DNA from: Acaryochloris sp. CRU_2_0 | Lineage (GTDB): Bacteria; Cyanobacteriota; Cyanobacteriia; Thermosynechococcales; Thermosynechococcaceae | Length of the DNA stretch: 35,361 nucleotides | NCBI GenBank assembly: GCA_012034865.1 | Contig: JAAUOM010000039.1 | Coordinates: 1-35,361, forward strand | Direction of reading: 5' to 3' | Shown: positions 18,137 to 27,640 of the stretch, in pieces | Layout of the letters: each line of letters starts with the position of its first letter | How positions within the stretch are numbered: position 1 is the stretch's first letter | Program-made: the position numbers and the translations under genes | Notes under the pieces: generated by a model | What the model was told of the DNA's origin: nothing | What the model saw: the letters and a program-made list of their open reading frames with translations, nothing else | Database searches by the model: none

Positions 18137-19689
18137 ATGTGTGATCTGGTTATGCCCTTATCCGTCAGTGTCCGTGATATTCAGACCTTGATTCTGTCCT
18201 ATCACCCCGTCATTGTCATTGAGACCTTAGAAGAAGAACGCGTCCACACCTTACTCCAGCAAGCCACCCAGGACATGTCCACACCCCTATTTGAGTGGAG
18301 TATTGCCCAAGGCTTAATTCGCTCCCCTGGAACCTTTGATGCTCCTTGGGTGAATGAATATGCCCCTCCTGGTACCCTTAAGCCCGCTGCAATTGGAAAT
18401 ACCGCCGCACCTGTAGCCGTCCTTAAGCATGTCCAAGACATGACGATCAAAGCCTTATTTTGGCTCAAAGATTTTGGCAAACATTTTGAAGATGCCGAAA
18501 CCGCCCGTCATTTTCGGGAAGCTGCCCAACTTTTTCGCAAAAACGCTCTGCTTTCATCCTCACAGGAGATAATATCGTCTTGCCCAGAGAAATCGAGCAT
18601 GACGCCGTTTTCTACGACTTGAAATTACCGGATCGAGACGAACTCTTCCAAGCCGTGAGGGAGGTTGTTCAAACGATGAAGCACAAACACCGCACCGTTG
18701 TCGAACTCCAACCGGAAGAGATGCAAGCCCTTGTCCAAGCTATGACGGGGATGACCCTCAAACAAGCTCGCCAAGTTCTGGCTTATGCTGCCCTAGACGA
18801 TGGCAAACTCACCATGGGCGACGTGGATCGGATTCTCCATCGCAAAACCCAACTGATTCGCGCTGGAGGGATTCTCGATTATTTACCCCTTGAAGATAAC
18901 CGCGTCGAATGGGGGGGATTTGCTAATCTCAAACAGTGGTTAGCCCGTGCCCAAGTGGGGTTTAGCCCTGCGGCCAAAGCCCTGAATTTATCGCCCCCCA
19001 AAGGGATATTAATTGTGGGCATTCAAGGCTGTGGTAAATCCTTGGCAGCCAAGGCGATCGCCAGAGAATGGAAAATGCCCTTACTGAAGCTGGATGCAGG
19101 CCGCCTCTACGATAAGTATGTCGGTGAATCAGAAAAGAACTTTCGTAAAGCCATTTCCTTGGCAGAATCCATGTCACCCGCTGTATTGTGGATCGATGAG
19201 ATCGAAAAAAGTCTGGGAGCCACGGGTACGGACACAGACGGGGGTCTCAGCCGACGGCTATTTGGATCCTTTCTGACCTGGATGCAGGAAAAATCTCAAG
19301 AAGTGTTCGTAGTGGCAACAGCCAATGATATTTCCCAGATTCCGCCAGAACTTCTGCGTAAAGGCCGTTTTGACGAAATTTTCTATGTGGACTTACCCGA
19401 TTTACAAGAGCGAGGAGCGATTCTACGCATTCATCTGACGCTCCACAAGCAAGACCCAAGGGACTTCGACCTGCCAACCCTATTACAAGTGACGGAAGGC
19501 TATAGTGGTGCTGAAATAGAACAAGCCGTTATCGCGGCTTTATATCGAGCCTTATATCTAGAAAAACCCTTAGATACGGATTTGCTCGTTCAGGAAATTC
19601 AAGGCATGATTCCCTTATCAGTGTCTCGCAAAGAGCATTTACATCAACTGCGGACTCTTGCTCAAGATCGGTTTATCAACACCCGATAG
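18137..19689 (+). pseudogene. ycf46: Ycf46-type AAA ATPase, interrupted by a one-base deletion
   Basis: Two frames make one protein: 18137-about 18545 (LSVSVRDIQTLILSYHPVIVIETLEEERV…FREAAQLFRK) and then SAFILTGDNIVLPREIEHDAVF to 19689. The break lies in the A run at 18539-18543: five A where six would give R-K-K-R-S-A-F in frame. Restored, the protein is about 517 residues, the normal Ycf46 length. The AAA module has Walker A GIQGCGKS, Walker B AVLWIDEIEK and the arginine finger region ELLRKGRFDE. Known cyanobacterial and plastid Ycf46 has been tied to photosynthetic regulation, especially CO2 uptake. As written, the first frame would end at 18622. The start may be the ATG at 18137 or the one at 18152. 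Confidence 0.88.
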
Positions 19690-19786
19690 ATTTCCCTTGT
19701 AAAAATTACCCAAACCCCATTTCCACTTAGGCTCTGAACCTTCTCAATTTCCCCTCGTCAAGCCTTCCTTCAATCTGAATTGATGT

Positions 19787-21229
19787 ATGCATAAAACGGT
19801 CAATTTAACGTCTATCCTTCTGGGTACAATAACCACCCTGGTTTGGATACAGCCTCAAGCCCAAGCCATGAGTGCTGTAGAAGTGAGCAAACTGGCCAAG
19901 ACTGTTACTGTACGCATCAGCAGCCCTGCCCGAATTGGTTCAGGTGTAATTGTCCAACGCCGGGGCAACACCTATACCGTGGCTACCGTTGCCCATGTCG
20001 TTGATCAACCGAATACTTACGAAATCCAAACCCCTGACAACCAAACGCACAAGATTGCCAATACCGCCATCCAAAAAATCAAGAATGTTGATCTAGCCGT
20101 TATTCAATTTACGAGCCAGCAATCCTATGCGGTAGCAAACATGGGGAATGCCAATCAGGCATCGGAAGGCAGCCCCATTTATGTGGCAGGTTTTCCGGCA
20201 CAAACCCTGGCATTATCAGAATCCATTTATAACTTTACCGAGGGCAAAGTCACCGCCAATGCGACCAAGCCTTTAGCGGATGGCTATGCCTTGGTCTACT
20301 CCAATAACACCTTACCGGGGATGAGTGGTGGCCCTGTATTAGATGATCGCGGTCAACTGATTGGCATTCATGGTCGTGCAGATACAACTACGATCCAGCC
20401 CCAAGATCAAGCAACAAATCCAGATATTTACATTAAGACAGGGTTCAATTTAGGGATTCCCATTAATACCTTCTTAAACGCGCTCCCAGGAGAGTCGGTA
20501 GCCTTGAATTTGGGGACACTGGCACCTCGCCCGCCAGCGAAGACACCCACGGCTGCGGATTTCTATTTACAGGGAGGCGATAAACTCAACCACAAAGATT
20601 ATCAAGGGGCGATCGCCGATTTTACTCAAGCCATCCAACTGAATCCTGATTATGCTGAGGCGTACTACAGTCGCAGTCTTGGCCACTATCGTCAACGAGA
20701 TTCCGTGAAAGCCATTGGGGATCTCACCCAAGCCATCCAACTGAATCCCAAATATACCCAAGCCTATGTGCAACGAGGTGTGGTTCAGGCTAATTCTAGA
20801 AATGCCCCGGCCTCCCTCAGCGATTACCGTCAGGCTCTCAGTCTGAGTCCTTTAGATGCCACCATTCTCTATCGTCAAGCCCTATCCGAAGCGCATCTGC
20901 GACAATATCAGATTGCATTGATAACCTTAAATCGAGCCTTAGCCTTTAATCCCAGACTCATGGAAGCACGGATCATGCGAGGCGTTATTCAAGTGCTACA
21001 GGGCAGGTCAGAGGGTGTAGTTGCCGATCTTCAGAAAACCCAATTTTTACAGTTGCCGTTTAATTCACCCCTTGTCAAGATTCATAAAGGTCTGCTGACC
21101 AGCTTGCAAGGCGATCAACAAACTGGATTACGCGAGTTGCAATCAGCAGCCTTTGCAGCTCAGATCGAGGGAGAAAACCAACTGCACGATATTATTCAAT
21201 TAACGATAGTTAGTTTCTCTAGGCAGTAG
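19787..21229 (+). CDS. Exported trypsin-like serine protease with TPR repeats
   Basis: 480 residues. A signal peptide (about 1-27, ending in QAQA) is followed by a trypsin-like domain with the full catalytic triad: H70 in ATVAHV, D102 in VDLAVI and S180 in GMSGGPV. From about 250 on there are at least four TPR units (for example DYQGAIADFTQAIQLNPDYAEA and DSVKAIGDLTQAIQLNPKYTQA). This architecture is common in cyanobacteria, probably an extracytoplasmic protease with a TPR scaffold for partner binding; substrates are not known. ATG start. A 170-base gap separates it from gltD. Confidence 0.88.
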   Translation: MHKTVNLTSILLGTITTLVWIQPQAQAMSAVEVSKLAKTVTVRISSPARIGSGVIVQRRGNTYTVATVAHVVDQPNTYEIQTPDNQTHKIANTAIQKIKNVDLAVIQFTSQQSYAVANMGNANQASEGSPIYVAGFPAQTLALSESIYNFTEGKVTANATKPLADGYALVYSNNTLPGMSGGPVLDDRGQLIGIHGRADTTTIQPQDQATNPDIYIKTGFNLGIPINTFLNALPGESVALNLGTLAPRPPAKTPTAADFYLQGGDKLNHKDYQGAIADFTQAIQLNPDYAEAYYSRSLGHYRQRDSVKAIGDLTQAIQLNPKYTQAYVQRGVVQANSRNAPASLSDYRQALSLSPLDATILYRQALSEAHLRQYQIALITLNRALAFNPRLMEARIMRGVIQVLQGRSEGVVADLQKTQFLQLPFNSPLVKIHKGLLTSLQGDQQTGLRELQSAAFAAQIEGENQLHDIIQLTIVSFSRQ

Positions 21230-21398
21230 AGAGCAGGACTGTATCTGGGCAATGCTACCAGAAAGCATCCTGTCTGCTACTAGGTAAAAGAGGCCATCGT
21301 TAAAATAAGAATCTTGGCTTTACTCGCTCTAGCAATCAGACAAAAGCTAAGATCCTCAAATCTTGTATACGGTTAAGACTACAAGTTAAGACGCACTT

Positions 21399-22883
21399 AT
21401 GGGTAAACCAACTGGCTTCATGGAATTTGTCCGCGAAATTCCCACGGATCGCCCACCCCTAGAACGGATTAAAGACTGGGACGAGTTCCATCAACATTTG
21501 CCTGAAAAACGGCTACGGAATCAGGGAGCGAGATGCATGGACTGTGGTACCCCGTTTTGCCATACCGGGACTGTGATTAGCAATATGGCCAGTGGTTGCC
21601 CGATTAATAATTTGATCCCAGAGTGGAATGACCTGGTGTATCGGGGTTTGTGGCGAGAAGCCTTAGATCGACTCCATAAAACCAATAACTTTCCAGAGTT
21701 TACGGGGAGAGTTTGCCCTGCACCTTGCGAAGGGTCTTGTGTGCTGGGGATCAATAATCCACCCGTCACCATTAAAAATATTGAACAAGCCATTGTGGAC
21801 AGAGGCTGGCAAGAAGGTTGGATCCAGCCAGAACCACCTCAAAAGCGAACGGGGAAAAAAGTGGCCGTGGTTGGCTCTGGCCCTGCGGGGCTGTGTGCAG
21901 CAGCTCAACTGAATAAAGCGGGACATTGGGTGACGGTTCTAGAACGAGAGGATCGCCCCGGTGGATTACTGACCTATGGCATTCCCAACATGAAGTTAGA
22001 GAAAGAAAAAGTAGTGATGCGCCGCCTCAAGATCCTAGAAGAGGAGGGTGTGCAATTTGTCTGTAATACAGAAGTGGGCAAGGATTTGTCCGCAGAATCC
22101 CTCCTCAAAGATTTTGATGCGGTGGTGCTTTGTACGGGGGCGACCCGTCCTCGTGATCTGCCCATTCTAGGCCGCGATTTGCAAGGCATCCACTTTGCGA
22201 TGGATTTTTTGACGGCCAATACTAAGGCCGTCATCGATTCCAGCCTTAGAGATCATGTGATTTCGGCTCAGGGTAAAGATGTAGTCGTGATCGGCGGTGG
22301 AGATACAGGCACAGACTGTGTGGGCACCTCCATTCGCCATAACTGCAAAAGCCTAGTGCAGTTAGAAATTCTGCCTAAACCCCCCTTGGAGAGAGCCACC
22401 AATAACCCCTGGCCGGAATGGCCAAAGATTTATCGCCTGGACTACGGTCAAGAAGAAGCCGCCGCTGTTTTTGGCGATGATCCGCGCGGCTATTTGCAGA
22501 TGACCACTCACTTTGAGGGGGATGACCAGGGTCATGTCAAAGCCCTGCATACCGCTCAAGTGACTTGGGAAAAAGATGAGCAAGGCCGCTTTACCCCCAT
22601 CCAAGTACCCGGTTCTGAACAGGTGATTCCCGCACAACTGGTGTTACTCGCCATGGGATTTTTGGGGCCTGAGCAACCCCTACTGGAGGCCTTAGGGTTA
22701 GATCTCGATCCACGGGGGAATGTCAAAGCAGTGTATGAAAAGTACACAACTAGTATCCCCGGTGTATTTGCGGCTGGGGATTGTCGCCGGGGTCAAAGCT
22801 TAGTGGTATGGGCTTTTAATGAAGGCCGGGGTGCAGCCAGAGAATGCGATCGCTACCTCATGGGTCACACCAATTTACCTTAG
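21399..22883 (+). CDS. gltD: Glutamate synthase (NADPH) small subunit
   Basis: 494 residues, the normal GltD size. The N-terminus has the Cys-rich iron-sulfur region ([35 protein letters not shown]), followed by the FAD motif [17 protein letters not shown] (about 150-167), the NADPH motif [17 protein letters not shown] and the C-terminal [18 protein letters not shown]. It transfers electrons from NADPH to the large GltB subunit, which makes glutamate from glutamine and 2-oxoglutarate. gltB is not in the window, so the gene stands alone here, as in many cyanobacteria. ATG start. Confidence 0.96.
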   Translation: MGKPTGFMEFVREIPTDRPPLERIKDWDEFHQHLPEKRLRNQGARCMDCGTPFCHTGTVISNMASGCPINNLIPEWNDLVYRGLWREALDRLHKTNNFPEFTGRVCPAPCEGSCVLGINNPPVTIKNIEQAIVDRGWQEGWIQPEPPQKRTGKKVAVVGSGPAGLCAAAQLNKAGHWVTVLEREDRPGGLLTYGIPNMKLEKEKVVMRRLKILEEEGVQFVCNTEVGKDLSAESLLKDFDAVVLCTGATRPRDLPILGRDLQGIHFAMDFLTANTKAVIDSSLRDHVISAQGKDVVVIGGGDTGTDCVGTSIRHNCKSLVQLEILPKPPLERATNNPWPEWPKIYRLDYGQEEAAAVFGDDPRGYLQMTTHFEGDDQGHVKALHTAQVTWEKDEQGRFTPIQVPGSEQVIPAQLVLLAMGFLGPEQPLLEALGLDLDPRGNVKAVYEKYTTSIPGVFAAGDCRRGQSLVVWAFNEGRGAARECDRYLMGHTNLP

Positions 22884-23152
22884 CCATCGGATCTGTTGGA
22901 CAATGCAGAGGATGTCTGACAGTGATGCAGTGATTCTTGATGTTGTTTGTCAGCCTTGCGAAGGGCGTTGATTAAGACAGAGCATCTGACTGAGACTATC
23001 CATTGGTTTGCTCTCGCAGCTTGTCTGGTAAAGCTTGCAGCTCCGAAAAGGATGGGTCTGAGCCGAGAAATTGAGCGACTTTGGTATGGTAAGACAGTGT
23101 CTGATAGCATGAATTCAACAGAGGAAAACAGGTTGAGGATAATCCAAACAAG
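22884..23152. other. Intergenic region between gltD and the peroxiredoxin gene
   Basis: 269 bases. Open frames on both strands here look like chance. I see no strong hairpin or operator, only a weak CTGACA/TGTCAG pair about 34-70 bases after gltD. Confidence 0.5.
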
Positions 23153-23608
23153 ATGGCAGTCTCCGTTGGCGATCCAGCTCCAGATGTAACCCTCACCGCC
23201 CAATCGGGCGAAGAGGTGCGTCTGCAAAGCTTGCTAGGGCAAAAGATCGTTGTCCTGTATTTCTACCCTAAAGACGATACACCGGGCTGTACCAAGGAAG
23301 CCTGTGGATTTCGGGATAGCTATACAGTCTTTCAGGAGGCTGGGGCGGAGGTGATTGGCATTAGCAGTGATCCACCCACGACCCATCAACAGTTTGCCAG
23401 TAAATATCAACTACCCTTTCTGTTGCTTAGTGATACTCAAAATCAGGCTCGCAAAGCCTTCGGTGTGCCCTCAACCTTAGGACTATTGCCCGGTCGAGTC
23501 ACCTACGTCGTTGATCAAAAAGGGGTGGTTCGCCACATTTTTAATTCTCAGTTGAATTTCCAAGGCCACATTGACGAATCTCTCAAGATTGTCAAAGCCC
23601 TTCGGTAG
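23153..23608 (+). CDS. bcp: Peroxiredoxin of the PrxQ/BCP type
   Basis: 151 residues. The peroxidatic Cys46 is in DDTPGCTKEAC and the resolving Cys51 is five residues on, the atypical two-Cys PrxQ arrangement; FYPKDDTPGCTKEA is the family signature. It reduces hydrogen peroxide and alkyl hydroperoxides using thioredoxin. It is cytoplasmic, with no signal. ATG start. Its TAG stop is inside a 30-bp perfect palindrome that separates it from the convergent Crp-family gene. Confidence 0.94.
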   Translation: MAVSVGDPAPDVTLTAQSGEEVRLQSLLGQKIVVLYFYPKDDTPGCTKEACGFRDSYTVFQEAGAEVIGISSDPPTTHQQFASKYQLPFLLLSDTQNQARKAFGVPSTLGLLPGRVTYVVDQKGVVRHIFNSQLNFQGHIDESLKIVKALR

Positions 23609-23633
23609 GGGCGAAGGATCCTTCGCCCCTACC
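23604..23633. repeat. 30-bp perfect palindrome between convergent genes
   Basis: Each half is 15 bp: GGTAGGGGCGAAGGA followed directly by its reverse complement, with the centre at GGATCC. It includes the peroxiredoxin stop codon and lies 23 bases from the stop of the convergent regulator. It has no T tract, so it may stop transcription by folding alone. Similar GTAGGGGCGAA-type palindromes are known as dispersed elements in cyanobacteria, which suggests a REP-like repeat. Confidence 0.8.
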
Positions 23634-23656
23634 CTGGAAATCACCTCAGTCCTGGG

Positions 23657-24274
23657 TTAAGGGTTAGGATCTAGCAATACGAATTTGCGTCGTCGAGACC
23701 ATTGCAGAATCCCTTGCTGCTCTAAGTCGCCAATTAGGCGAGTTACAGTTACACGAGTGATGTTTACTGTTTCTGCCAACTCTTGATGGGTCATGGGTAA
23801 CGGTGTACAGATTCCTAGGGGGGTGACATAGCCAAAGCGTTGGGCTAGCCACCTCAGCAAACTCAGCAACCGCTGATCGGCTCGTTTAATGCTGATAATT
23901 CTAAGGAGGGTGGTCAGATGTTGGGCATGGCTGAGAATAGCGTCTGAGTTGTGCCAAGGGTTTTGCGGCAGTCGGCGGGCTTCAACCTTCCCCAAGCCTT
24001 GAATGACATAGGGGGTGAGATTCGCTAAAGATTGGCCAACAATATCCCCTTGACCCCAAATGCCTAAAGGGGTAACGGCACCCTCTTGATCCCAGGTATA
24101 GGTACGGGTAATACCGCGCTCGATTTGCCATAGATGTTGGGAATCAGAAGGCAGCAATGCCCGATCTGGAAAGCAAACCGTAGATAGCGAAGCACGAGGG
24201 GAGAGCGATCGCTGTGCGACCTTCGACCCTTGGACTAGAGGTGCGACGAATTTAGGGGAGCAAGAAGAAACCAT
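23657..24274 (-). CDS. Crp/Fnr-family transcriptional regulator
   Basis: About 205 residues from the ATG at 24274; a TTG at 24313 would overlap the upstream gene by 13 bases. The N-terminal part is a reduced cyclic-nucleotide-binding-like domain (ERGITRTYTWDQEGAVTPLGIWGQGDIVGQSL) without an obvious cyclic-nucleotide phosphate-binding cassette. The C-terminal winged helix is clear: MTHQELAETVNITRVTVTRLIGDLEQQGIL. It follows the isiC-like gene by 26 bases on the same strand and so may be part of the iron-stress operon. What it senses is not evident from sequence. Confidence 0.85.
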   Translation of the reverse strand: MVSSCSPKFVAPLVQGSKVAQRSLSPRASLSTVCFPDRALLPSDSQHLWQIERGITRTYTWDQEGAVTPLGIWGQGDIVGQSLANLTPYVIQGLGKVEARRLPQNPWHNSDAILSHAQHLTTLLRIISIKRADQRLLSLLRWLAQRFGYVTPLGICTPLPMTHQELAETVNITRVTVTRLIGDLEQQGILQWSRRRKFVLLDPNP

Positions 24275-24300
24275 AGCAGGGCTGAGATAAACAACGGGAA

Positions 24301-25047
24301 TTAAACAGAGCAAGGGTCAAGTTGCACCGCAGGCAAGGGTACACCTGCCTGTGTACGCCAAAAATCCAAAATCTGTTCAGCAACGGGTTGAGGATCGAAG
24401 CAGTGAAAAAAGTGAGGACCATCGGCACTTTGCCACATGCGATCGCCCCCTTTTAACCAGGGCTGCCATTCCTCTAAGGCTCGAATATCCACCACCGGAT
24501 CATTGGCACTGCCACACACCAATAACGGTACGGGTACGCTACTCGGCATCAGATTGCCTCGCTGAAGCAGCGAATGCGGGGATGGCGAAACGGCTAAATC
24601 CTTTTCCAGTAAACGTGTCAAATAGGAGGTCACCGTAGGATTTTGTGCCCCGAATAAATCTGGAATCAGTTGAGCCAAGACTTGGCGACGGCTACAGGGT
24701 AGCAGTTGCAAATGAAAATAGTAGTGGGCAATCCAATCGACCATTGCCCAAGCCCCCACCCCTAATAACGTGAGGGAGCGAACGCGCTGAGGGCATTGCC
24801 GTGCATACAAAAGACTCACTAATCCGCCCGTACCATGACCCAGTAAATGAATGGGATAGTCACATCCTTGAACATAGTCATGAAGAAGGTCTACAGCAAC
24901 TTCTAGGGCACAAGGTTCATCCTCGGATTGCTGATATTGCCATTGTGCCAGGGTCGTGTACTGGCGCAACCGTTGCAGTAACGGTTGATCAAAACGCTGT
25001 AAATAAGAACTCGTGGTTACCCACAGGGCACTAACGGAATGAGCCAT
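24301..25047 (-). CDS. isiC: Alpha/beta-hydrolase of the IsiC type, nucleophile serine replaced by glycine
   Basis: 248 residues. The fold is recognisable by IHLLGHGTGGLVSLLYARQCPQRVRSLTLL (nucleophile elbow), by SANDPVVD (acid region) and by DGPHFFHCFDP (catalytic His region). The elbow reads G70-H71-G72-T73-G74, so the position that holds Ser in active hydrolases is Gly. It may be a pseudo-enzyme or use another residue. Genes of this kind are the third gene (isiC) in the iron-stress operon of some cyanobacteria, which fits its place downstream of flavodoxin. The name rests partly on context. ATG start at 25047. Confidence 0.7.
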   Translation of the reverse strand: MAHSVSALWVTTSSYLQRFDQPLLQRLRQYTTLAQWQYQQSEDEPCALEVAVDLLHDYVQGCDYPIHLLGHGTGGLVSLLYARQCPQRVRSLTLLGVGAWAMVDWIAHYYFHLQLLPCSRRQVLAQLIPDLFGAQNPTVTSYLTRLLEKDLAVSPSPHSLLQRGNLMPSSVPVPLLVCGSANDPVVDIRALEEWQPWLKGGDRMWQSADGPHFFHCFDPQPVAEQILDFWRTQAGVPLPAVQLDPCSV

Positions 25048-25161
25048 TCAATCTTTACTTTCAATAAAGTCCTCGGTGATGGTGTAAAAGTGCTATGGTC
25101 TGAATCCAGAAAGGTCGGTCTCTAGGTTCCACCCCCACTTTCTCTGAGCTGGTTCAGAATC

Positions 25162-25674
25162 TTACAGTCCGAACTCTGATTTGACTTGAGCAACCCATGC
25201 GGCAATTCGCTCATCGGATAATTCTGACTGATTATCCTCATCCAAGGCCAGACCACAAAATTGATTCCCTCGGACGGCTTTAGAGCCATCAAATTGGTAG
25301 CCTTCCGTAGACCAGTAACCCACGGTTTTACCACCCTTTTCGGTGACTTTGGCTTCAATAATGCCAATCGCATCCATATAATTATCGGCATAGCCAATTT
25401 GGTCACCCGTCCCAAAGTAAGCGATCTTCTTCCCTGAAAAATCGATCTGGTCTAGATTGGGGAAAAAAGCTTCCCAATCACTTTGCAATTCACCAATATC
25501 CCAAGTAGGACAACCAATGAGCAAATAGGGATAATTGGCGAAATCTCCTGCTTCTGCATCAGGGATTTCAATTAAAGTGACGATATCTTCGCCACCAAAG
25601 GCTTCTTGAATTCTTTCTGCTGCTTCTGCTGTTTTACCGGTTGTGGTGCCGAAGAACATCCCGATTTGTGACAT
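25162..25674 (-). CDS. isiB: Flavodoxin
   Basis: 170 residues from the ATG at 25674, which has GGAG seven bases upstream; six extra residues to 25692 are less likely. The FMN phosphate loop is FFGTTTGKTA near the N-terminus, with the isoalloxazine-stacking Trp in CPTWDIGELQSDW and the second FMN loop YFGTGDQIGYADNY. It is of the long-chain type, with the extra loop. Known role: replaces ferredoxin as electron carrier from photosystem I when iron is short. It lies downstream of isiA/pcb with a hairpin between the genes. Confidence 0.95.
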   Translation of the reverse strand: MSQIGMFFGTTTGKTAEAAERIQEAFGGEDIVTLIEIPDAEAGDFANYPYLLIGCPTWDIGELQSDWEAFFPNLDQIDFSGKKIAYFGTGDQIGYADNYMDAIGIIEAKVTEKGGKTVGYWSTEGYQFDGSKAVRGNQFCGLALDEDNQSELSDERIAAWVAQVKSEFGL

Positions 25675-25722
25675 ACAAACTCCAACTATCACTCAAAAAA
25701 CTAGGTTTGGTTACGATGAAAG

Positions 25723-25764
25723 AAGTAAGAGCGTGAAGCGCCCAGGTTGTTCACGCTCTTACTT
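25723..25764 (-). promoter_or_regulatory. Long stem-loop between isiA/pcb and isiB
   Basis: A perfect 15-bp stem (AAGTAAGAGCGTGAA at 25723-25737 and its complement at 25750-25764) with a 12-base loop. On the operon strand only a weak T-rich stretch follows, so it may act as a partial terminator or mRNA stabiliser that leaves more isiA/pcb than isiB message. This role is inferred. Confidence 0.7.
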
Positions 25765-25803
25765 TAGCGCTCTTATTCAACGCAGAGGGTTGAATGGGGT
25801 TAT

Positions 25804-25819
25804 GGGTTCGATCGAACCC
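25804..25819. terminator. Short palindrome just after the isiA/pcb stop
   Basis: GGGTTCGATCGAACCC is a perfect 16-bp palindrome three bases downstream of the stop codon. It may stabilise the 3' end together with the larger stem-loop that follows. Confidence 0.4.
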
Positions 25820-25822
25820 TGA

Positions 25823-26959
25823 TTAGACAGACTCGCTGGCTGCTTTTGCTTCAGGTGGAGGGGCAGAAGAGGGGATGGGAGCCATGGCGTTCGTTGAAGG
25901 CTTTGGCTTTTGGGCAGATTGGAGATAGGTATCCTCTGCCATCGATTGCAGAAAATCTTCTATTGTTCTAAAGTCGAAACCCATCCCTCTGAGGGCATGC
26001 CAAAAGTGACCTTGTAAGAAGTAAAAAGCCAAGATGTAGGTGGCATTCGACAACCAACACCGCGCCGAGTGAACACCATAGGGGAGTTCAACGGTATCGG
26101 CAAAATAGGGCATGACGCCAAATTTAATTTGTACCGCCGGACCATAAAACTCTTCTGGCCAAACAAAGGTGTTGACGGCACACCAATAGGCGGAGAGAAA
26201 TCCAAAAAAGGCAACTGCGCCTAGGGAATAAGAGAGAATCGCTTCCCCGTTCACGATAATCCTTTTCTTAGCCCAGGGCAGCATGGGAATGAGGAGGTGG
26301 AAAATCCCACCTCCAATATCGAGAAAACCGATAAACATGTGACCGCCGACAATATCTTCTAGGTTATCAACACTGTCGAAGTGAGTCTGATACCCGAAGA
26401 TAACCGAGGGATCAAGGGTCGGATCAGTGACTAATCTTACATCTTGAATATCAGGATCATACAGCCCTCCCCAGAACATGGCTCGGCCTACAAACAAAAG
26501 CGTATAGATCCCCAGAATCAGGAGGTGATGGCCTAAAATGCGGCTGAGTTGGTCAGTATTGTCCCAATCAAAATGATAGGTTCGTGCTGCTCCCGTAGCC
26601 TCTCTTAAATCATGGGGCGCTTTGAGCAGGTGAAACAAAGCCCCAGCCCCCAGCACAGCCCCAGCAATAATATGAACCATCCCTACTGCGAAAATGGTTT
26701 GGGGATGAACAAGGGCACCTCCCGCACCAACCCCAATCCCCTCGGCAGCCAGATGAGGAAGGAGAACCAATCCTTGGGTCCACATGGGGGTTTCAGGGGT
26801 ATATCTGCCCAATTCAAACAGGGTAAAACCACCCGCCCAAACCGAGATCAGGCCAGCATGTCCGGTATGGGCAGCGATAAATAAACCCGATGAACTGGCT
26901 AGGCGAGAGTTACCGGACCACCAGCCATAGGTAACATCAGGGTTACCATAGGTTTGCAT
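25823..26959 (-). CDS. isiA: IsiA/Pcb-family chlorophyll-binding antenna protein
   Basis: 378 residues. The N-terminus [20 protein letters not shown] is that of IsiA/Pcb/CP43-like antennae. Six membrane helices are seen with His-rich ends ([125 protein letters not shown], then [18 protein letters not shown]). It lacks the large lumenal loop of CP43. A Pro/Ala/Ser-rich C-terminal tail of about 35 residues makes it longer than most IsiA. Known role: forms antenna rings around photosystem I under iron stress; in Acaryochloris related Pcb proteins bind chlorophyll d. IsiA and Pcb cannot be told apart with certainty here; the neighbouring isiB favours iron stress. GGAG precedes the ATG. Confidence 0.92.
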   Translation of the reverse strand: MQTYGNPDVTYGWWSGNSRLASSSGLFIAAHTGHAGLISVWAGGFTLFELGRYTPETPMWTQGLVLLPHLAAEGIGVGAGGALVHPQTIFAVGMVHIIAGAVLGAGALFHLLKAPHDLREATGAARTYHFDWDNTDQLSRILGHHLLILGIYTLLFVGRAMFWGGLYDPDIQDVRLVTDPTLDPSVIFGYQTHFDSVDNLEDIVGGHMFIGFLDIGGGIFHLLIPMLPWAKKRIIVNGEAILSYSLGAVAFFGFLSAYWCAVNTFVWPEEFYGPAVQIKFGVMPYFADTVELPYGVHSARCWLSNATYILAFYFLQGHFWHALRGMGFDFRTIEDFLQSMAEDTYLQSAQKPKPSTNAMAPIPSSAPPPEAKAASESV

Positions 26960-27640
26960 AGACTATTCTCCTTGACGTTGAGTTTAGGCAATCAGAAGTT
27001 ATTCTTAACAAGAGGGTCTAGGTATTTCCAGGAAGTCTGCGATCGCAAGGGGTCAATCGCAGACGAATGTGTGAGGGCTATACTGGGAAATTTATGCTTC
27101 TAGACTTGTTCATTCATGACTAGAGGATCAAGGCTCGTTCGTTGCTTTGACCCTTATCATGGATTAAGCGCCATCAGAAGGATTGACCAGAGCAGAATCA
27201 CTAATTGAGAATTAAAATCAATAACTTCTTTGCTAATTTAAGCAGTTAATATTGAAAATTGCAATATCTTTCCTATGTTTTCTGCTAACTCGTTTTTGCT
27301 TTGGCTGAGAAAAACTCTACAAACCTTGCATACAAAAGGCTTTAAGCATAGAAATGAGTCTGAAAATTCCTTAGTAGGCGATTGCTGTCCAAGTAGGAGG
27401 TGATACTTAGATAGGAATCTTTATGGTTTATGGATGTCAGGCAATCAACAAGGTAAATCCAAGGATACGTTTAAGCAAGGTACAACATCCCAATTTGACT
27501 GAAAATCTGCCTAGAGTTGTTTGGTGTGGCGTTATCTAATGAACATTGACAGGGGATGAGTGCAAGAATCGTGACTAACATTATTGAGATAAAGTGTATC
27601 TAAGCGGTAGGATATTTCCATCTCTGCTGAAAATTTACTA
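26960..27640. other. Long AT-rich divergent intergenic region (isiA/pcb promoter side)
   Basis: 681 bases with no credible gene. It must hold the promoters for the isiA/pcb operon and the lipoprotein gene. A small dyad, GTTA-TTCT-TAAC at 26998-27009, lies about 40 bases before the antenna gene and could be part of a Fur-type or other operator, but it does not match a Fur box well enough to call one. The remainder shows no clear hairpin or repeat. Confidence 0.5.

Noticed and set aside
22880..23227. 115-residue minus-strand open frame overlapping the start of the peroxiredoxin gene
   Set aside because: It lies antisense to a certain gene start and shows no domain or ribosome-binding site.
25823..26959. 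Photosystem II protein CP43 (psbC)
   Set aside because: The large lumenal loop between the last two helices is absent and the N-terminus is that of IsiA/Pcb.
26998..27009. Fur box upstream of the antenna gene
   Set aside because: Only a 4-bp dyad (GTTA/TAAC) is present; it does not match the 19-bp Fur consensus well enough.
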